This document shows positions 25,430 to 35,280 of a DNA stretch of 64,000 nucleotides, in pieces. Where the stretch lies: assembly GCA_045598705.1 (NCBI GenBank), contig JAZLMM010000012.1:1-64000 (forward strand). The letters are read 5' to 3'. Source of the stretch: Scatonaster sp045598705. GTDB taxonomy: Bacteria; Bacillota; Clostridia; Saccharofermentanales; Saccharofermentanaceae. How positions within the stretch are numbered: position 1 is the stretch's first letter; the number at the start of each line of letters is the position of its first letter. The position numbers were made by a program, and so were the translations under genes. The notes under the pieces are model-generated. The model worked only from the letters and a program-made list of their open reading frames with translations. It searched no databases and was not told where the DNA came from.

Positions 25430-28171
25430 TTATTTTTTGCTCTTGAAAAGTTTGTGAATCTCGCTGGCTGCAAACGGAATGAGTGCAAGAAGCAGGATCG
25501 GGATCCATGGGAGGAAGCCAAGTGCCACATTGTCGAAGATCGCATTCACACCAGGAATATAGATAACAGCTAGAAGAAGTCCGATGGAACCCGCTACGGA
25601 GATATTCATGAACTTATTGGAGAACAGTCCCAGCTTGAATACGCTGATTCGTTCAGAACGTGCACCGTATGCGCGGAACAATTCTGCAAGGATCAATGTT
25701 GCAAATGCCATGGTTCTTGCGCCTTCCAACGGAACCTCTGCATCCTTGAAGAACACGGTCAAACCAAGGATGAAGGACAGGAATACTGCAGCAAAGATTG
25801 CAAGGCTCTGAACAAGAATGTTCGCCTTCATGGAACCATTGATGATGGACTCTGACTTCTTTCTCGGCGGCTGCTTCATGATATCCGGTTCACCCTTCTC
25901 ACGTCCGAGGGCCAAAGCTGGGAAGCTATCTGTAACCAGATTGAGCCACAGAAGCTGGATCGCTGTCAAAGGAGTACCGATTCCTGTGATCAACGAAGCT
26001 GGAATCAAAGAGATCAAGAAGATGACCAGAATCTCACCTACGTTACAAGAAAGCAGGAAGCCGACGAATTTTCTGATGTTGCTATAGATGACACGACCTT
26101 CTTCAACTGCGGATACGATCGTTGCGAAGTTATCATCCATCAAGATCATGTCAGCAGAGTTCTTCGCTACATCTGTACCGGTGATACCCATCGCAACACC
26201 GATATCAGCAGACTTCAGTGCCATCGCGTCATTGACGCCGTCACCGGTCATAGATGCAATGTGATCATTCTCACGAAGTGCATTGACGATACGCACTTTA
26301 TGTTCCGGTGAAACACGAGCATATACATTCGTAGTTTCACAGACCGTTTCGAATTCTTTATCCGTTACCTTATCGAGTTCCGCACCAGAGAGGCTTCCGG
26401 AATTCTCATTCATCATGCCAAGATCGTTAGCAATGGCCACTGCAGTATCCTTATAGTCACCGGTAATCATAACTGCACGGATACCAGCTTGACGGCAGAT
26501 TGCCATCGCATCTTTCACTTCCGGTCTTGCAGGGTCAATCATACCAATCAATCCTAAGAAGCAAAGATCTTTCTCATGTTCGAAATCAGCTTCGATGGAC
26601 TCTGCGCCGTCATACTTACGATATGCGAAAGCCAGCACACGAAGTGCCTTCGTCGCATAACCATGGTTCTCTTCAGCGATACGTGCTCTCATCTCATCCG
26701 TCATCGGAACATTCTTCTGTCCGTCGAAATACTCTACGCAACGATCCAGAACAATATCCGGTGCACCCTTGGTGAAAGAAACGATTGCGTCCTCGATAAT
26801 ATGCGGATGATAGGTAGTCATCATCTTTCGATCCGAGTCGAAAGGAAGTTCATTCATACGAGGGAAATCATGATTAGTCTCATCTTTCGGCATGCCGGAT
26901 TTCGCACCTAGCGCAATCAGCGCAGCCTCTGTCGGGTCACCGATGCAAGAATATCTGCCATCTTCTCCCTTTGGTGTTACAGCATCACTACAGAGCACGC
27001 AGGACTGGAGAAGTCTTGTAAGACGTGCATCCAATTCAACTTTCTTTCCATCTTCGTCTTGAATCTGTCCTTCTGGTGCATAACCAATACCGGTTACATC
27101 ATAGGAGTGTTCACCATCAAAGACTTTACGAACAGTCATCTCGTTCTGAGTAAGTGTACCGGTCTTATCTGTACAGATTACATCTACGCAACCCAATGTC
27201 TCCACTGCAAGAAGACGACGTACAATCGCATTCTTACCAGCCATCTTGGTCATACCCAGTGCAAGCACAATCGTGACAACAGCAGCAAGTCCTTCAGGGA
27301 TTGCCGCAACAGCCAAGCTGACTGCAGTCATCAGTGCTTCATCCCAAGCTTTCTTCTGCACGAAAATATCGACCAACAGTACGATTACGCAGATTACAAC
27401 GCAAACAACACCAAGAATCTTACCAAGCTTCGTCAGATTCTTCTGAAGTGGAGTGTCCTCATTATCGATAGAAGAAAGCTTTGTCGCAATCTTACCAAGT
27501 TCGGTCTTCTCACCGGTAGCCACGACAATACCGCGGCCACGGCCATATGTGACTGCCGTGCCCATGTAAAGCATGTTCTTTCGGTCACCAATGCCGCAAT
27601 CTTCTTCAAGTTCAGCTGATGCATCCTTATCTACCGGTACGGACTCACCGGTCAGGGATGCTTCCTCCACCTTCATGGAGCTTGCCTCAGTCAGACGAAT
27701 ATCTGCAGCGACCAAGTCACCGGCATCCAGAACCACGATATCGCCGGGAACCAGCTTATCGGAATCAACCATCTGCTGGATGTTGTCACGAACAACCTTT
27801 GCCTGTGGAGAGCTCATCTTCTTCAGCGCAGCAATTGCCTCATCAGCTTTACCTTCCTGATACACACCAAGAATCGCGTTAATAATAACGATAGCAAGGA
27901 TGACGATTACGTCAATCCATCCGCTGAAGCCACCTTCCTTCACGGCCATAATCGCCGACAGAATCGCAGCGCCAATCAGAATCAATACCATCGCATCAGC
28001 AAACTGTCCTAGGAATCGCTTCCAAAGCGGAACTTTCTTCTCTTCACCCAATGAATTGGGGCCACATTCCTGAAGTCTTTTCTCTGCTTCAGCATTTGTC
28101 AGACCCGCTTTCACATCCGTATCCAGCGTGTCCACTATACTATCTAGTTTCATCGAAAAAGGATGATTCAT
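25430..28171 (-). CDS. P-type calcium-transporting ATPase
   Basis: PacL/SERCA-like P2A ATPase of 913 residues. The order is an N-terminal cation ATPase domain, TM1-2, an actuator with SLTGESVPVDKD, TM4 with the PEGLAAVV ion-binding motif, the phosphorylation site DKTGTLTQNEMT, a nucleotide domain (FTKGAPDIVLDRC), the MTGDGVNDAMALKSADIGVAMG hinge and TM5-10. PEGL in TM4 and NLVTDSFPALALG in TM6 fit Ca2+ export, though Mn2+ or related ions are possible. It stands alone with a GGAGG ribosome binding site. Confidence 0.93.
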   Translation of the reverse strand: MNHPFSMKLDSIVDTLDTDVKAGLTNAEAEKRLQECGPNSLGEEKKVPLWKRFLGQFADAMVLILIGAAILSAIMAVKEGGFSGWIDVIVILAIVIINAILGVYQEGKADEAIAALKKMSSPQAKVVRDNIQQMVDSDKLVPGDIVVLDAGDLVAADIRLTEASSMKVEEASLTGESVPVDKDASAELEEDCGIGDRKNMLYMGTAVTYGRGRGIVVATGEKTELGKIATKLSSIDNEDTPLQKNLTKLGKILGVVCVVICVIVLLVDIFVQKKAWDEALMTAVSLAVAAIPEGLAAVVTIVLALGMTKMAGKNAIVRRLLAVETLGCVDVICTDKTGTLTQNEMTVRKVFDGEHSYDVTGIGYAPEGQIQDEDGKKVELDARLTRLLQSCVLCSDAVTPKGEDGRYSCIGDPTEAALIALGAKSGMPKDETNHDFPRMNELPFDSDRKMMTTYHPHIIEDAIVSFTKGAPDIVLDRCVEYFDGQKNVPMTDEMRARIAEENHGYATKALRVLAFAYRKYDGAESIEADFEHEKDLCFLGLIGMIDPARPEVKDAMAICRQAGIRAVMITGDYKDTAVAIANDLGMMNENSGSLSGAELDKVTDKEFETVCETTNVYARVSPEHKVRIVNALRENDHIASMTGDGVNDAMALKSADIGVAMGITGTDVAKNSADMILMDDNFATIVSAVEEGRVIYSNIRKFVGFLLSCNVGEILVIFLISLIPASLITGIGTPLTAIQLLWLNLVTDSFPALALGREKGEPDIMKQPPRKKSESIINGSMKANILVQSLAIFAAVFLSFILGLTVFFKDAEVPLEGARTMAFATLILAELFRAYGARSERISVFKLGLFSNKFMNISVAGSIGLLLAVIYIPGVNAIFDNVALGFLPWIPILLLALIPFAASEIHKLFKSKK

Positions 28172-28331
28172 ATAATTCTCCTCCGTATTATCTTAAACAC
28201 GTGTATATATACTCAACACATGCTATCAAAATATATCACAAATTAAATATTCATAAAAGTACATATACCATGAAAAAGTGTTGCTATTTCGCTGAAAAAT
28301 CCATTTCAGTTACATATGAGAAAAACAAAAA

Positions 28332-28359
28332 AAGACTGCCTCACTGGAAAGGCAGTCTT
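28332..28359 (-). terminator. tRNA operon terminator
   Basis: AAGACTGCC pairs with GGCAGTCTT; TTTTTTTTGTTTTT follows on the minus strand. A strong intrinsic terminator directly after tRNA-Phe. Confidence 0.93.
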
Positions 28360-28361
28360 CC

Positions 28362-28437
28362 TGGTGCCCAGAGTCGGAATCGAACCAACGACACGGGGAT
28401 TTTCAGTCCCCTGCTCTACCGACTGAGCTATCTGGGC
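28362..28437 (-). tRNA. tRNA-Phe (GAA)
   Basis: 76 nt with encoded CCA. Acceptor GCCCAGA/TCTGGGC, D-loop AGTCGGTAGA, anticodon stem GGGGA/TCCCC with loop CTGAAAA (anticodon GAA), T-loop TTCGATT. Third gene of a three-tRNA transcript. Confidence 0.97.
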
Positions 28438-28471
28438 AAATGATAATCGGTCCTTATCGGACCGACTATCC

Positions 28472-28548
28472 TGGCGACGCAGAAGGGGCTCGAACCCTCG
28501 ACCTCCAGCGTGACAGGCTGGCATTCTAACCAACTGAACTACTGCGCC
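28472..28548 (-). tRNA. tRNA-Asp (GTC)
   Basis: 77 nt with CCA. Acceptor GGCGCAG/CTGCGTC (one G-U pair), anticodon stem CCAGC/GCTGG around CTGTCAC (anticodon GTC), T-loop TTCGAGC. Confidence 0.97.
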
Positions 28549-28552
28549 GTGA

Positions 28553-28628
28553 TGGTGGAAGATACAGGGCTCGAACCTGTGACCCTCTGCTTGTAAGGCA
28601 GATGCTCTCCCAGCTGAGCTAATCTTCC
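28553..28628 (-). tRNA. tRNA-Val (TAC)
   Basis: 76 nt with CCA. Acceptor GGAAGAT/ATCTTCC, anticodon stem TCTGC/GCAGA around CTTACAA (anticodon TAC). First gene of the tRNA operon. Confidence 0.97.
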
Positions 28629-28669
28629 ATCTATCATTTGCTTGCGCCTCTGTCCGAAGCGCAAGAAAG

Positions 28670-28698
28670 AGTATACAGAAACCACCGTTGCTTGTCAA
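28670..28698 (-). promoter_or_regulatory. Consensus promoter of the tRNA operon
   Basis: Minus strand: TTGACA (28698-28693), 17-nt spacer, TATACT (28675-28670). The leader before tRNA-Val contains GCGCTTCGGAC...GGCGCAAGC, which can form a hairpin and may be a processing signal. Confidence 0.9.
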
Positions 28699-28796
28699 CA
28701 CAAATTCTCAAAAAAAGTAAGAATATTTCTTACCAATCTTTTGACAATCCCGTTTTCGCCTGCAAACAGGGCATTTCGCCGATGTCATATTTAAGG

Positions 28797-29117
28797 TCAC
28801 AGCAACTGTATGATGCTTTCTACCAGAAGAACCGTGCCACATGCCCCCACGGCCACCGTCAATAGTTTCTTCTCAAAGAATGCCAGCAGAATCGCTACAC
28901 CAAGCCCCAATAATGCAGATAGCAGACAACTAGTGGAATAGAAAATGGCCGGAATAGTCATGGCCGAGAGCACCGCGTAAGGGATGTAATAGAGGAAAGA
29001 TCGAATAAATCTGCTTCTGATTTTCTCTTTACACAGTATCAACGGCAGTACACGGATCAGATAAGTCATGCCCGCCATTACGATAAGATAGAGGAAGAAC
29101 ACATCCGTATGAATCAT
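28797..29117 (-). CDS. azlD: AzlD-type branched-chain amino acid exporter subunit
   Basis: Protein of 106 residues with four predicted TM helices and the family TYLIRVLPLIL segment. It works with AzlC to export branched-chain amino acids and analogues. The ATG overlaps the azlC stop by 4 bp (29114-29117) and is served by GGGGAGG. Confidence 0.92.
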   Translation of the reverse strand: MIHTDVFFLYLIVMAGMTYLIRVLPLILCKEKIRSRFIRSFLYYIPYAVLSAMTIPAIFYSTSCLLSALLGLGVAILLAFFEKKLLTVAVGACGTVLLVESIIQLL

Positions 29118-29887
29118 GAATGTTGCACCTCCCCACTTCGCACTTCTGTTTTCATATCTGAATCATGTTTGTCAGCCTCAGGTTCCTGCTCATCCGAAAT
29201 CGGAGCAAGAATAGCAAACACGAGACTTGCGACCAATGCACAAATGATTACCGCCACACCGGATGAAATCCTATTGATCATCGGAACATAATAGAAAGCG
29301 GCGGACAAAATAACGGCCAGTAGGCAGGTACCTGCCACCGCCCGATTCTTCTTGGCAGGCGGAATGACAATGGCGACAAACATGGCATATAAGGCCAGTC
29401 CTAATGCAGAGACCACGATATCTGGTAGAATATCGCCAGCCAAAGCACCAAGGACAGTACCTATCGTCCATCCCCAGAACGGTGTCGTAACCAAGCCCAT
29501 CAGATATGGGGTCTCCAGTTCCTCCTTCTGACTAATGGCTACTGCAAATATCTCGTCCGTAACGCCGAACCCGATTGCCATACGTTCCAGAAGCCGGACG
29601 CGTTTGCTCATTTTCTGCGAAAGAGAGACAGACATCAACGAGTAGCGAAGGTTAATGACGAACTGTGTCAACATCATCTCGTATAACGGAAGCCCACCGG
29701 CAATGATCGGCACACCGGCAAGTTGCCCGGCCGAAGTCAGGTTCGTCATGGAGATGGCAATCGCCTGCCAGATTGCAAGCCCTGATTCTACCGCATAAAT
29801 ACCAAAAGCAAAGGATACCGAAAGGTATCCCAAGCAAATCGGAAGTCCGTCACGGATTCCTCGCAAAAACATTTTTCCTTTAGGCAC
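29114..29887 (-). CDS. azlC: AzlC-type branched-chain amino acid exporter subunit
   Basis: Polytopic membrane protein of 257 residues from the AzlC/YgaZ family (ICLGYLSVSFAFGIYAVESG and FVINLRYSLMSVSLSQKM are typical). The start is ambiguous: GTG 29887 has GAGG 10 nt upstream, overlapping the galM stop, while ATG 29872 has AAAGGA only about 4 nt away. It follows galM by 12 nt and may be co-transcribed with it. The C-terminus has a roughly 25-residue acidic tail. Confidence 0.92.
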   Translation of the reverse strand: MPKGKMFLRGIRDGLPICLGYLSVSFAFGIYAVESGLAIWQAIAISMTNLTSAGQLAGVPIIAGGLPLYEMMLTQFVINLRYSLMSVSLSQKMSKRVRLLERMAIGFGVTDEIFAVAISQKEELETPYLMGLVTTPFWGWTIGTVLGALAGDILPDIVVSALGLALYAMFVAIVIPPAKKNRAVAGTCLLAVILSAAFYYVPMINRISSGVAVIICALVASLVFAILAPISDEQEPEADKHDSDMKTEVRSGEVQHS

Positions 29888-29899
29888 GATCAGTTAGCC

Positions 29900-31009
29900 T
29901 CACTTTGCCGAGAAACGATATCCGCAAAGGAAGCCCTTCACCTCATCCTTATCGATGACAGCAGATGCGAAATGCTCATGGTGAATTGCATCTGGGAACA
30001 TCTGTGTCTCAAGACAGATTGCCTCGTACGGAGAATAGTGAACTCCACCCTTACCATCCTCGTCCAAGTTGCAAGCGCAGTAGAGCTGTACGCCTGGGAA
30101 GTTGGTAAGTACTTCCATCTTTCTTCCGGATTTCAGAGACTCAACAGAAGCCACCAGTGATACCTGATCCTGCGTTGTCTTCAACACGTAGTTAGAGTCC
30201 GCGCCCTTTGAGCAATTCAGCTGTGGGTTAGAAGATGTCTTCACCAACACACGTTCCGTCGCACAAGGTGTTCTAAAGTCAAATTCTGTGCCTTCCACAT
30301 CGATGAACTTACCGTTCGGCACGTTATCCATATCCTTCTCGGTCAACTGCTCGGAATCGATCCACAAGAGCTGTTCGCCGATTCTTCCAGCTGCCTGACC
30401 GTCAATGTTGAAGTAGGAGTGGTTGGTCGGGGCGAAGATGGTCTTCTTATCCGACTTGGCCTTGTAGCAGATGATCAATGTACCATCTGTAGCCCATGTA
30501 TAGAGCACCTGCATGTCCATGTTGCCCGGCACACCGCAGACACCATCAGCCAACATGAAGGTCATCAATACACCTTCTGTCTCAATGTTCCAATCGTTCT
30601 TAATCTTCAGGTCGCCGATAAAATCACCCGCTTCTTCGCAGCTGATGATTTTGCCGGTCCAGAAGCTATTTTGGAAGTTTCCCGCGCCACCGTGAAGGTT
30701 ATTCTCGCCTTCGTTCTTCGGCATCTGGTACTTCACGCCATCGATTTCAAAAGCACCGCCTTTGATTCGATTTGCAGTACGTCCGATGATGGAACCGTGT
30801 CCGGAACCAGAAGCCATATATGCATCAATCGTGTCAAATCCAAGCATCACATCGCCAAGGTTTCCATCTTTGTCCAGTACATTCAGCGTATGGATCAGTG
30901 CACCGTAGGTAATGATGGAGAAGTTCTCACCATTCGGTCTTGTCACCACGAATTCTTCTACCTGTCTGCCATCTTTGGTCGTATCGAAAATCTTTGTTTG
31001 TGCTGCCAT
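29900..31009 (-). CDS. galM: Aldose 1-epimerase (galactose mutarotase)
   Basis: Protein of 369 residues that interconverts alpha and beta anomers of galactose or glucose. GRTANRI and NNLHGG lie in the N-terminal third, PTNHSYFNIDGQ carries the catalytic His, and YEAICLETQMFPDA carries the catalytic Glu. ATG 31009 follows GAGGTG. It is transcribed away from the ABC exporter. Confidence 0.94.
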   Translation of the reverse strand: MAAQTKIFDTTKDGRQVEEFVVTRPNGENFSIITYGALIHTLNVLDKDGNLGDVMLGFDTIDAYMASGSGHGSIIGRTANRIKGGAFEIDGVKYQMPKNEGENNLHGGAGNFQNSFWTGKIISCEEAGDFIGDLKIKNDWNIETEGVLMTFMLADGVCGVPGNMDMQVLYTWATDGTLIICYKAKSDKKTIFAPTNHSYFNIDGQAAGRIGEQLLWIDSEQLTEKDMDNVPNGKFIDVEGTEFDFRTPCATERVLVKTSSNPQLNCSKGADSNYVLKTTQDQVSLVASVESLKSGRKMEVLTNFPGVQLYCACNLDEDGKGGVHYSPYEAICLETQMFPDAIHHEHFASAVIDKDEVKGFLCGYRFSAK

Positions 31010-31173
31010 AGTTCACACCTCGCATAATCAAATTTATACCGCTATTATTATTGCTTTACTCTGTATGGAAAGTCAATGCAAAATCTGATAGAATACCTCT
31101 CAACTAATAGGTTTTTCCTCTAGATATTCCTGATATGACAGAGGCTTCAGTTCCTTCCGGGAGGATCATCATC

Positions 31174-32916
31174 ATGAGTGCAAAATGGCGCAAATTTCTT
31201 TCTTACTACCGACCATACATGAAGGGTTTTCTTGCTGATATGTTCTTCGCTTTGATTGCCGCCGGTACGACCTTAGTCATTCCACTGATTACCCGATACA
31301 TCACAGGAACCGTCTTGGTAGAAGGCTTCGCCAATAGTCAACGCGTGATCTTTCTTCTCTTCTTGGTCATGATTGCCTTACTGGCTCTAGAATTCGCCTG
31401 CAACTATTTTATCGCTTACGTCGGACACATGGTCGGTGCAAGAATGGAATACGATCTTCGCAATGAGTTATTCACCCATTACCAGAAGTTATCTTTTCGC
31501 TTCTACGACAACCAGAAGATTGGCAGTCTCATGTCCCGTGTCACGAATGACCTATTCGAGATCACCGAACTTTACCACCATGGCCCAGAAGACCTGCTGA
31601 TCTCCGCCATCAAGCTCATTGGTTCCATGATCATCCTCTGCGTTATCAACGTTAGACTTGCGCTGGTGGCAACGGTTCCCGTCCCATTCATGATCGTCTT
31701 CGCCACCATTTTGAACCGCAAGATGAAGCGTACATTTAAGAAGAATCGCGAACGGATTGCTGAGATCAACACCCGTATGGAAGACAGTCTCTCCGGCATC
31801 CGTGTCGTCAAGTCTTTCACCGGTGAGGACATGGAAATCCACAAATTCACCGAAGGCAATGACCTCTTCTTAGAGAGCAAGAGAGACAACTACCGCTATA
31901 TGGCGATCTATCACGCCGTCCTCTGGTGTATCACTGGTCTTATTACTGTCTGTGTCGTCGCATTTGGGGCAAACATGATTGGTGATGGTTCGCTGACCTT
32001 ACAGGATCTTCTCGCCTTCCTGCTCTATGTCAACAATTTCACCGAGCCCATTCGTAAGCTCGTCAACTTTACTGAACAGTATCAGAACGGCATGTCTGGC
32101 TTCGAACGATTCTACGAGATGATCTGCATTGACCCGGATATCGAAGATGCACCTGATGCGAAGATCCTAGAGAACGTTCGCGGCGACATCGATTTCAAAG
32201 ACGTTTCCTTCTCCTACGGAGAGAACCCGACTCGAGAAGCCAATGTCCTCTCCCACCTGAATCTACATATCGATTCCGGCGAGTATGTTGCCCTGGTCGG
32301 TCACTCCGGTGTTGGCAAAACGACGATCTGCAGTCTGATTCCTCGTTTCTACGAGACCACCGGTGGCACCATCACCATCGATGGACAAGACATCCGCACT
32401 GTGACGCAGAAGTCTCTGCGCCACCAGATCGGCATTGTCCAACAGGATGTCTACCTCTTCGCAGGTACCGTTCTGGACAATATTCGTTACGGTCGTCCGG
32501 ATGCCACTTTAGAAGAAGTAATTGAGGCCGCCAAGAAGGCCAATGCACATGATTTCATCATGGAACTTCCGGACGGATATGATACCGACATCGGACAACG
32601 TGGCGTGAAGCTCTCCGGTGGCCAGAAGCAGCGCCTATCCATCGCAAGAGTTTTCCTGAAGAACCCGCCAATCCTGATCTTCGACGAAGCAACCTCTGCC
32701 TTGGATAACGAGAGCGAACGTGTCATTCAGGAAGCCCTTGAATCGCTAGCTAAGGACCGCACTACGTTGGTCATTGCTCACCGTCTCTCGACGATTCAGA
32801 ACGCCAAGCGCATTCTTGTCATGTCAGAGAACGGTATCGACGAAGAAGGCACTCATGAGGAACTGCTTCGTCAAGGTGGAACCTATGCCCGCCTCTACCA
32901 CACCGCAGAAACCTGA
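31174..32916 (+). CDS. ABC exporter, fused permease and ATPase
   Basis: Half-transporter of 580 residues: six TM helices (about 20-300), then the ATPase with Walker A GHSGVGKTT, signature LSGGQKQRLS, Walker B ILIFDEATSALD and the switch His in VIAHRLSTIQ. It resembles MsbA/LmrA-type multidrug or lipid exporters and probably works as a homodimer, since no partner half-transporter is adjacent. ATG 31174 follows GGGAGG by 9 nt; upstream in-frame codons are probably not translated. GC and codon use look slightly richer than in the flanking genes. Confidence 0.92.
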   Translation: MSAKWRKFLSYYRPYMKGFLADMFFALIAAGTTLVIPLITRYITGTVLVEGFANSQRVIFLLFLVMIALLALEFACNYFIAYVGHMVGARMEYDLRNELFTHYQKLSFRFYDNQKIGSLMSRVTNDLFEITELYHHGPEDLLISAIKLIGSMIILCVINVRLALVATVPVPFMIVFATILNRKMKRTFKKNRERIAEINTRMEDSLSGIRVVKSFTGEDMEIHKFTEGNDLFLESKRDNYRYMAIYHAVLWCITGLITVCVVAFGANMIGDGSLTLQDLLAFLLYVNNFTEPIRKLVNFTEQYQNGMSGFERFYEMICIDPDIEDAPDAKILENVRGDIDFKDVSFSYGENPTREANVLSHLNLHIDSGEYVALVGHSGVGKTTICSLIPRFYETTGGTITIDGQDIRTVTQKSLRHQIGIVQQDVYLFAGTVLDNIRYGRPDATLEEVIEAAKKANAHDFIMELPDGYDTDIGQRGVKLSGGQKQRLSIARVFLKNPPILIFDEATSALDNESERVIQEALESLAKDRTTLVIAHRLSTIQNAKRILVMSENGIDEEGTHEELLRQGGTYARLYHTAET

Positions 32917-32969
32917 GTGCCTCACATATTCAAGTTCTTTTCCTAGATAAGCGGAAGCAGGATGATTGC

Positions 32970-33458
32970 TTACTCCCCTTGCTTCTGAATAACATCTGCG
33001 AATTGTCCGTTCACGACCTTCTGAAGATCCTTCGGTGCAAGATGGATCTGGGTGCCCAGCATGCCGCCGCTGACGATGATGGTATCGAAATCCAGTGCGC
33101 TTTCGTGAATCACAGTCGGATAGCGTTTCTTCATACCGATCGATGTCACGCCGCCTCGGATATAGCCGGTCACCGCCATGATATCCTTCACATGAAGCAT
33201 TTCCAACGATTTCTCGCCGACCACACGCGAAGCTTTCTTCATGTCCACCTCTTCCGCGATCGGTAGCACAAATACGAAGTAGTTCTTCGATTTTCCTTGC
33301 ATGACCAATGTCTTGAATGACTGTTCATAGGGTTGTCCTAACATATCTGCAATGTGTACGCCATCGATAAACTCATCACATTCATAGTAATGCGGTGTGT
33401 AAGGAATCTTCTCCTTATCGAGGATTCGCATGGCATTGGTCTTATTCTCTTTCTTCAT
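32970..33458 (-). CDS. ybaK: YbaK/EbsC-type aminoacyl-tRNA deacylase
   Basis: Protein of 162 residues in the YbaK/ProX family, which hydrolyses Cys-tRNA(Pro) and other mischarged tRNAs in trans. Diagnostic parts are the catalytic-Lys strand FKTLVMQGKSKNYFVFVLP and GYIRGGVTSIGMKKRYPT. ATG 33458 follows GGGAG by 8 nt. Confidence 0.93.
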   Translation of the reverse strand: MKKENKTNAMRILDKEKIPYTPHYYECDEFIDGVHIADMLGQPYEQSFKTLVMQGKSKNYFVFVLPIAEEVDMKKASRVVGEKSLEMLHVKDIMAVTGYIRGGVTSIGMKKRYPTVIHESALDFDTIIVSGGMLGTQIHLAPKDLQKVVNGQFADVIQKQGE

Positions 33459-33498
33459 TTCTCTATCTCCCTTTCTCATTTCTTATGAGGCTCACCGA

Positions 33499-34764
33499 TT
33501 AGAACTCATTCCACAACTGTGCGCAGATTTCTTCAGACATCGGTCGTTCCGAAGTAGATTCGAGTGGTTGAATGTTAGAAAGCACGATGACCACGCGGCG
33601 GTGATCACTATCCACACGTACAGATGTGTTATATCCCAGCGTCATACCGGAATGTTCGATTGAATCACTATTGATATACCAACCATATCCATATCCGAAC
33701 TGTCCGCCATCCAGAATCTTCGCCCAACTTTCTTCACTAAGTAATGCACGATTCATCACACATTCTTCCCAATGAAAAAGTCCTTCGGCCGTTCCGGTCA
33801 TCACACCGACCGCGTAACTGATGCTCTCATGCTGATGCGGAAGATCGAAAGTGAGAAAACTCAATTGTGTTCGACCATTGGAGGTCATGTGATCCGTATC
33901 TGGATAAAGATCCGTTAAACCAAGCGGATTCAGAATATTCTGGCGAATGTATTCATCGTATGCCATTCCACTTAACTGTTCGATGATCATACCAAGGAAA
34001 TAGTAATTGGTATTTGAATACTCGAACTGAGTACCCGGTTCAAAGTTCAATGGGAAGTCGGAGATCTTCTCCACCAGAACTTCCTTGGCCAGCGGCGTGG
34101 TCGCTATATCCGACAGCGTATCTTCCAAGAATATAATGTCTGATAGATCAAGATTCTCGAAATCCTCTGTTGAGAATCCAAGGATGCCACAAGCCAGATA
34201 GTCCGGCACACCTGATGTCATATTCAGAAGTTGATGTATCGTGATTTTACCTGCATAGTTATACTCTGGAATATACTGATCCAGCGTGTCATCCAGATTC
34301 AGTTTCCCTTGTTCCACTAACTGCATGACCGCAACAGCCGTGAACTGTTTCGTAATGGAGCCAAATTCAAACACCGTATCTTCTTTATTATCTTTCCGAT
34401 TCAATCGATCCGCATAACCAGACGAATAGGTCCATACGATCTGGCCCTGTTCAGCAACCAGCACAGTGCCGTCAAATTGAATGCTTTCCATGTATGCTTC
34501 CGCATCCTCACTTCGGAAAGAAGAAGTAAAAGGCGCCGGTGTTGGCGTCAGTGTGCTAGTCGGCATTGGCGTATCTGTAGGTGCAGGTGTCGGCGTCGGT
34601 GCAGACGTTCCCTCCGTTGCAATGGTGTTATTTTTATGAAATTGCATTGCAAAACGAAGATCCTTGTTGGATTTAGTCTCTTCTTCTTTCTTACAAGAAG
34701 CCATACATACCATGCTGCAAGCCAGCAAGATCGCCAGTGCTTCTTTCCATCGATTACACTTCAT
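33499..34764 (-). CDS. Class C beta-lactamase-like serine hydrolase lipoprotein
   Basis: Protein of 421 residues. A lipoprotein signal (LLACSMVCMASC, lipid-modified Cys at about 24) and a Thr/Pro-rich linker (TPTPAPTDTPMPTSTLTPTP) place the enzyme on the outer face of the membrane. Catalytic motifs are FGSITKQF (SxxK), YSNTNYY (YxN) and EHSGMTLGY (HxG). Such proteins are often DD-peptidases or esterases; resistance to beta-lactams cannot be inferred. It overlaps the upstream zinc-ribbon gene by 11 bp. Confidence 0.9.
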   Translation of the reverse strand: MKCNRWKEALAILLACSMVCMASCKKEEETKSNKDLRFAMQFHKNNTIATEGTSAPTPTPAPTDTPMPTSTLTPTPAPFTSSFRSEDAEAYMESIQFDGTVLVAEQGQIVWTYSSGYADRLNRKDNKEDTVFEFGSITKQFTAVAVMQLVEQGKLNLDDTLDQYIPEYNYAGKITIHQLLNMTSGVPDYLACGILGFSTEDFENLDLSDIIFLEDTLSDIATTPLAKEVLVEKISDFPLNFEPGTQFEYSNTNYYFLGMIIEQLSGMAYDEYIRQNILNPLGLTDLYPDTDHMTSNGRTQLSFLTFDLPHQHESISYAVGVMTGTAEGLFHWEECVMNRALLSEESWAKILDGGQFGYGYGWYINSDSIEHSGMTLGYNTSVRVDSDHRRVVIVLSNIQPLESTSERPMSEEICAQLWNEF

Positions 34765-35191
34765 ATTCTTCCACCTTCTTATAGAATCGCTTCTTCATCT
34801 GGTCCTTATATTCACTCTTTGTACCCTGTGAAAGGATTGGGAACACTTCATTCGTCTGCTGATCAACCAGAACCAGATCCCATTTTTTCTCAAGTTTGTG
34901 ATGATAAGCAAGTGGGACAAGATTGGTCGTCGCAGCAGTTTTACTTTTGACAAGTTTCTTGACCTGTTTCTTATCTTCTTTTGAAACTTTGTCTCCGTAG
35001 AAACAAATTGGGCAGAAATGATAATAGTCCTTCCCAAGTGGTATCAGCGGGATATAATCAAGATGTCCCCACTTATTCAGTCTTATATACGTTTCCTGAT
35101 ATTCCTTATGGCAGTACGGGCAAGCTTTAGTCTCACCTTTCGGTCCATAATTCTTCTTGAATGACTTCACGCCATATACAAATGTCGTCAT
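34754..35191 (-). CDS. Small zinc-ribbon protein
   Basis: Protein of 145 residues, function unknown. Two separated CxxC pairs (CPYCHKEY and FCPICFYG) form a zinc ribbon bracketing a hydrophobic stretch (LDYIPLIPLGKDYYH). The C-terminal half is Lys-rich. It is the first gene of a probable two-gene unit with the serine hydrolase and has AAGGGGA upstream of ATG 35191. Confidence 0.8.
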   Translation of the reverse strand: MTTFVYGVKSFKKNYGPKGETKACPYCHKEYQETYIRLNKWGHLDYIPLIPLGKDYYHFCPICFYGDKVSKEDKKQVKKLVKSKTAATTNLVPLAYHHKLEKKWDLVLVDQQTNEVFPILSQGTKSEYKDQMKKRFYKKVEEYEV

Positions 35192-35280
35192 ATGTATGAT
35201 CCCCTTCTCTTCTTTTTCACAGGAGATTGTAGCATATCAACGCGACATGTGAAATGTCTAGACTGTCACAATTCGTGCTA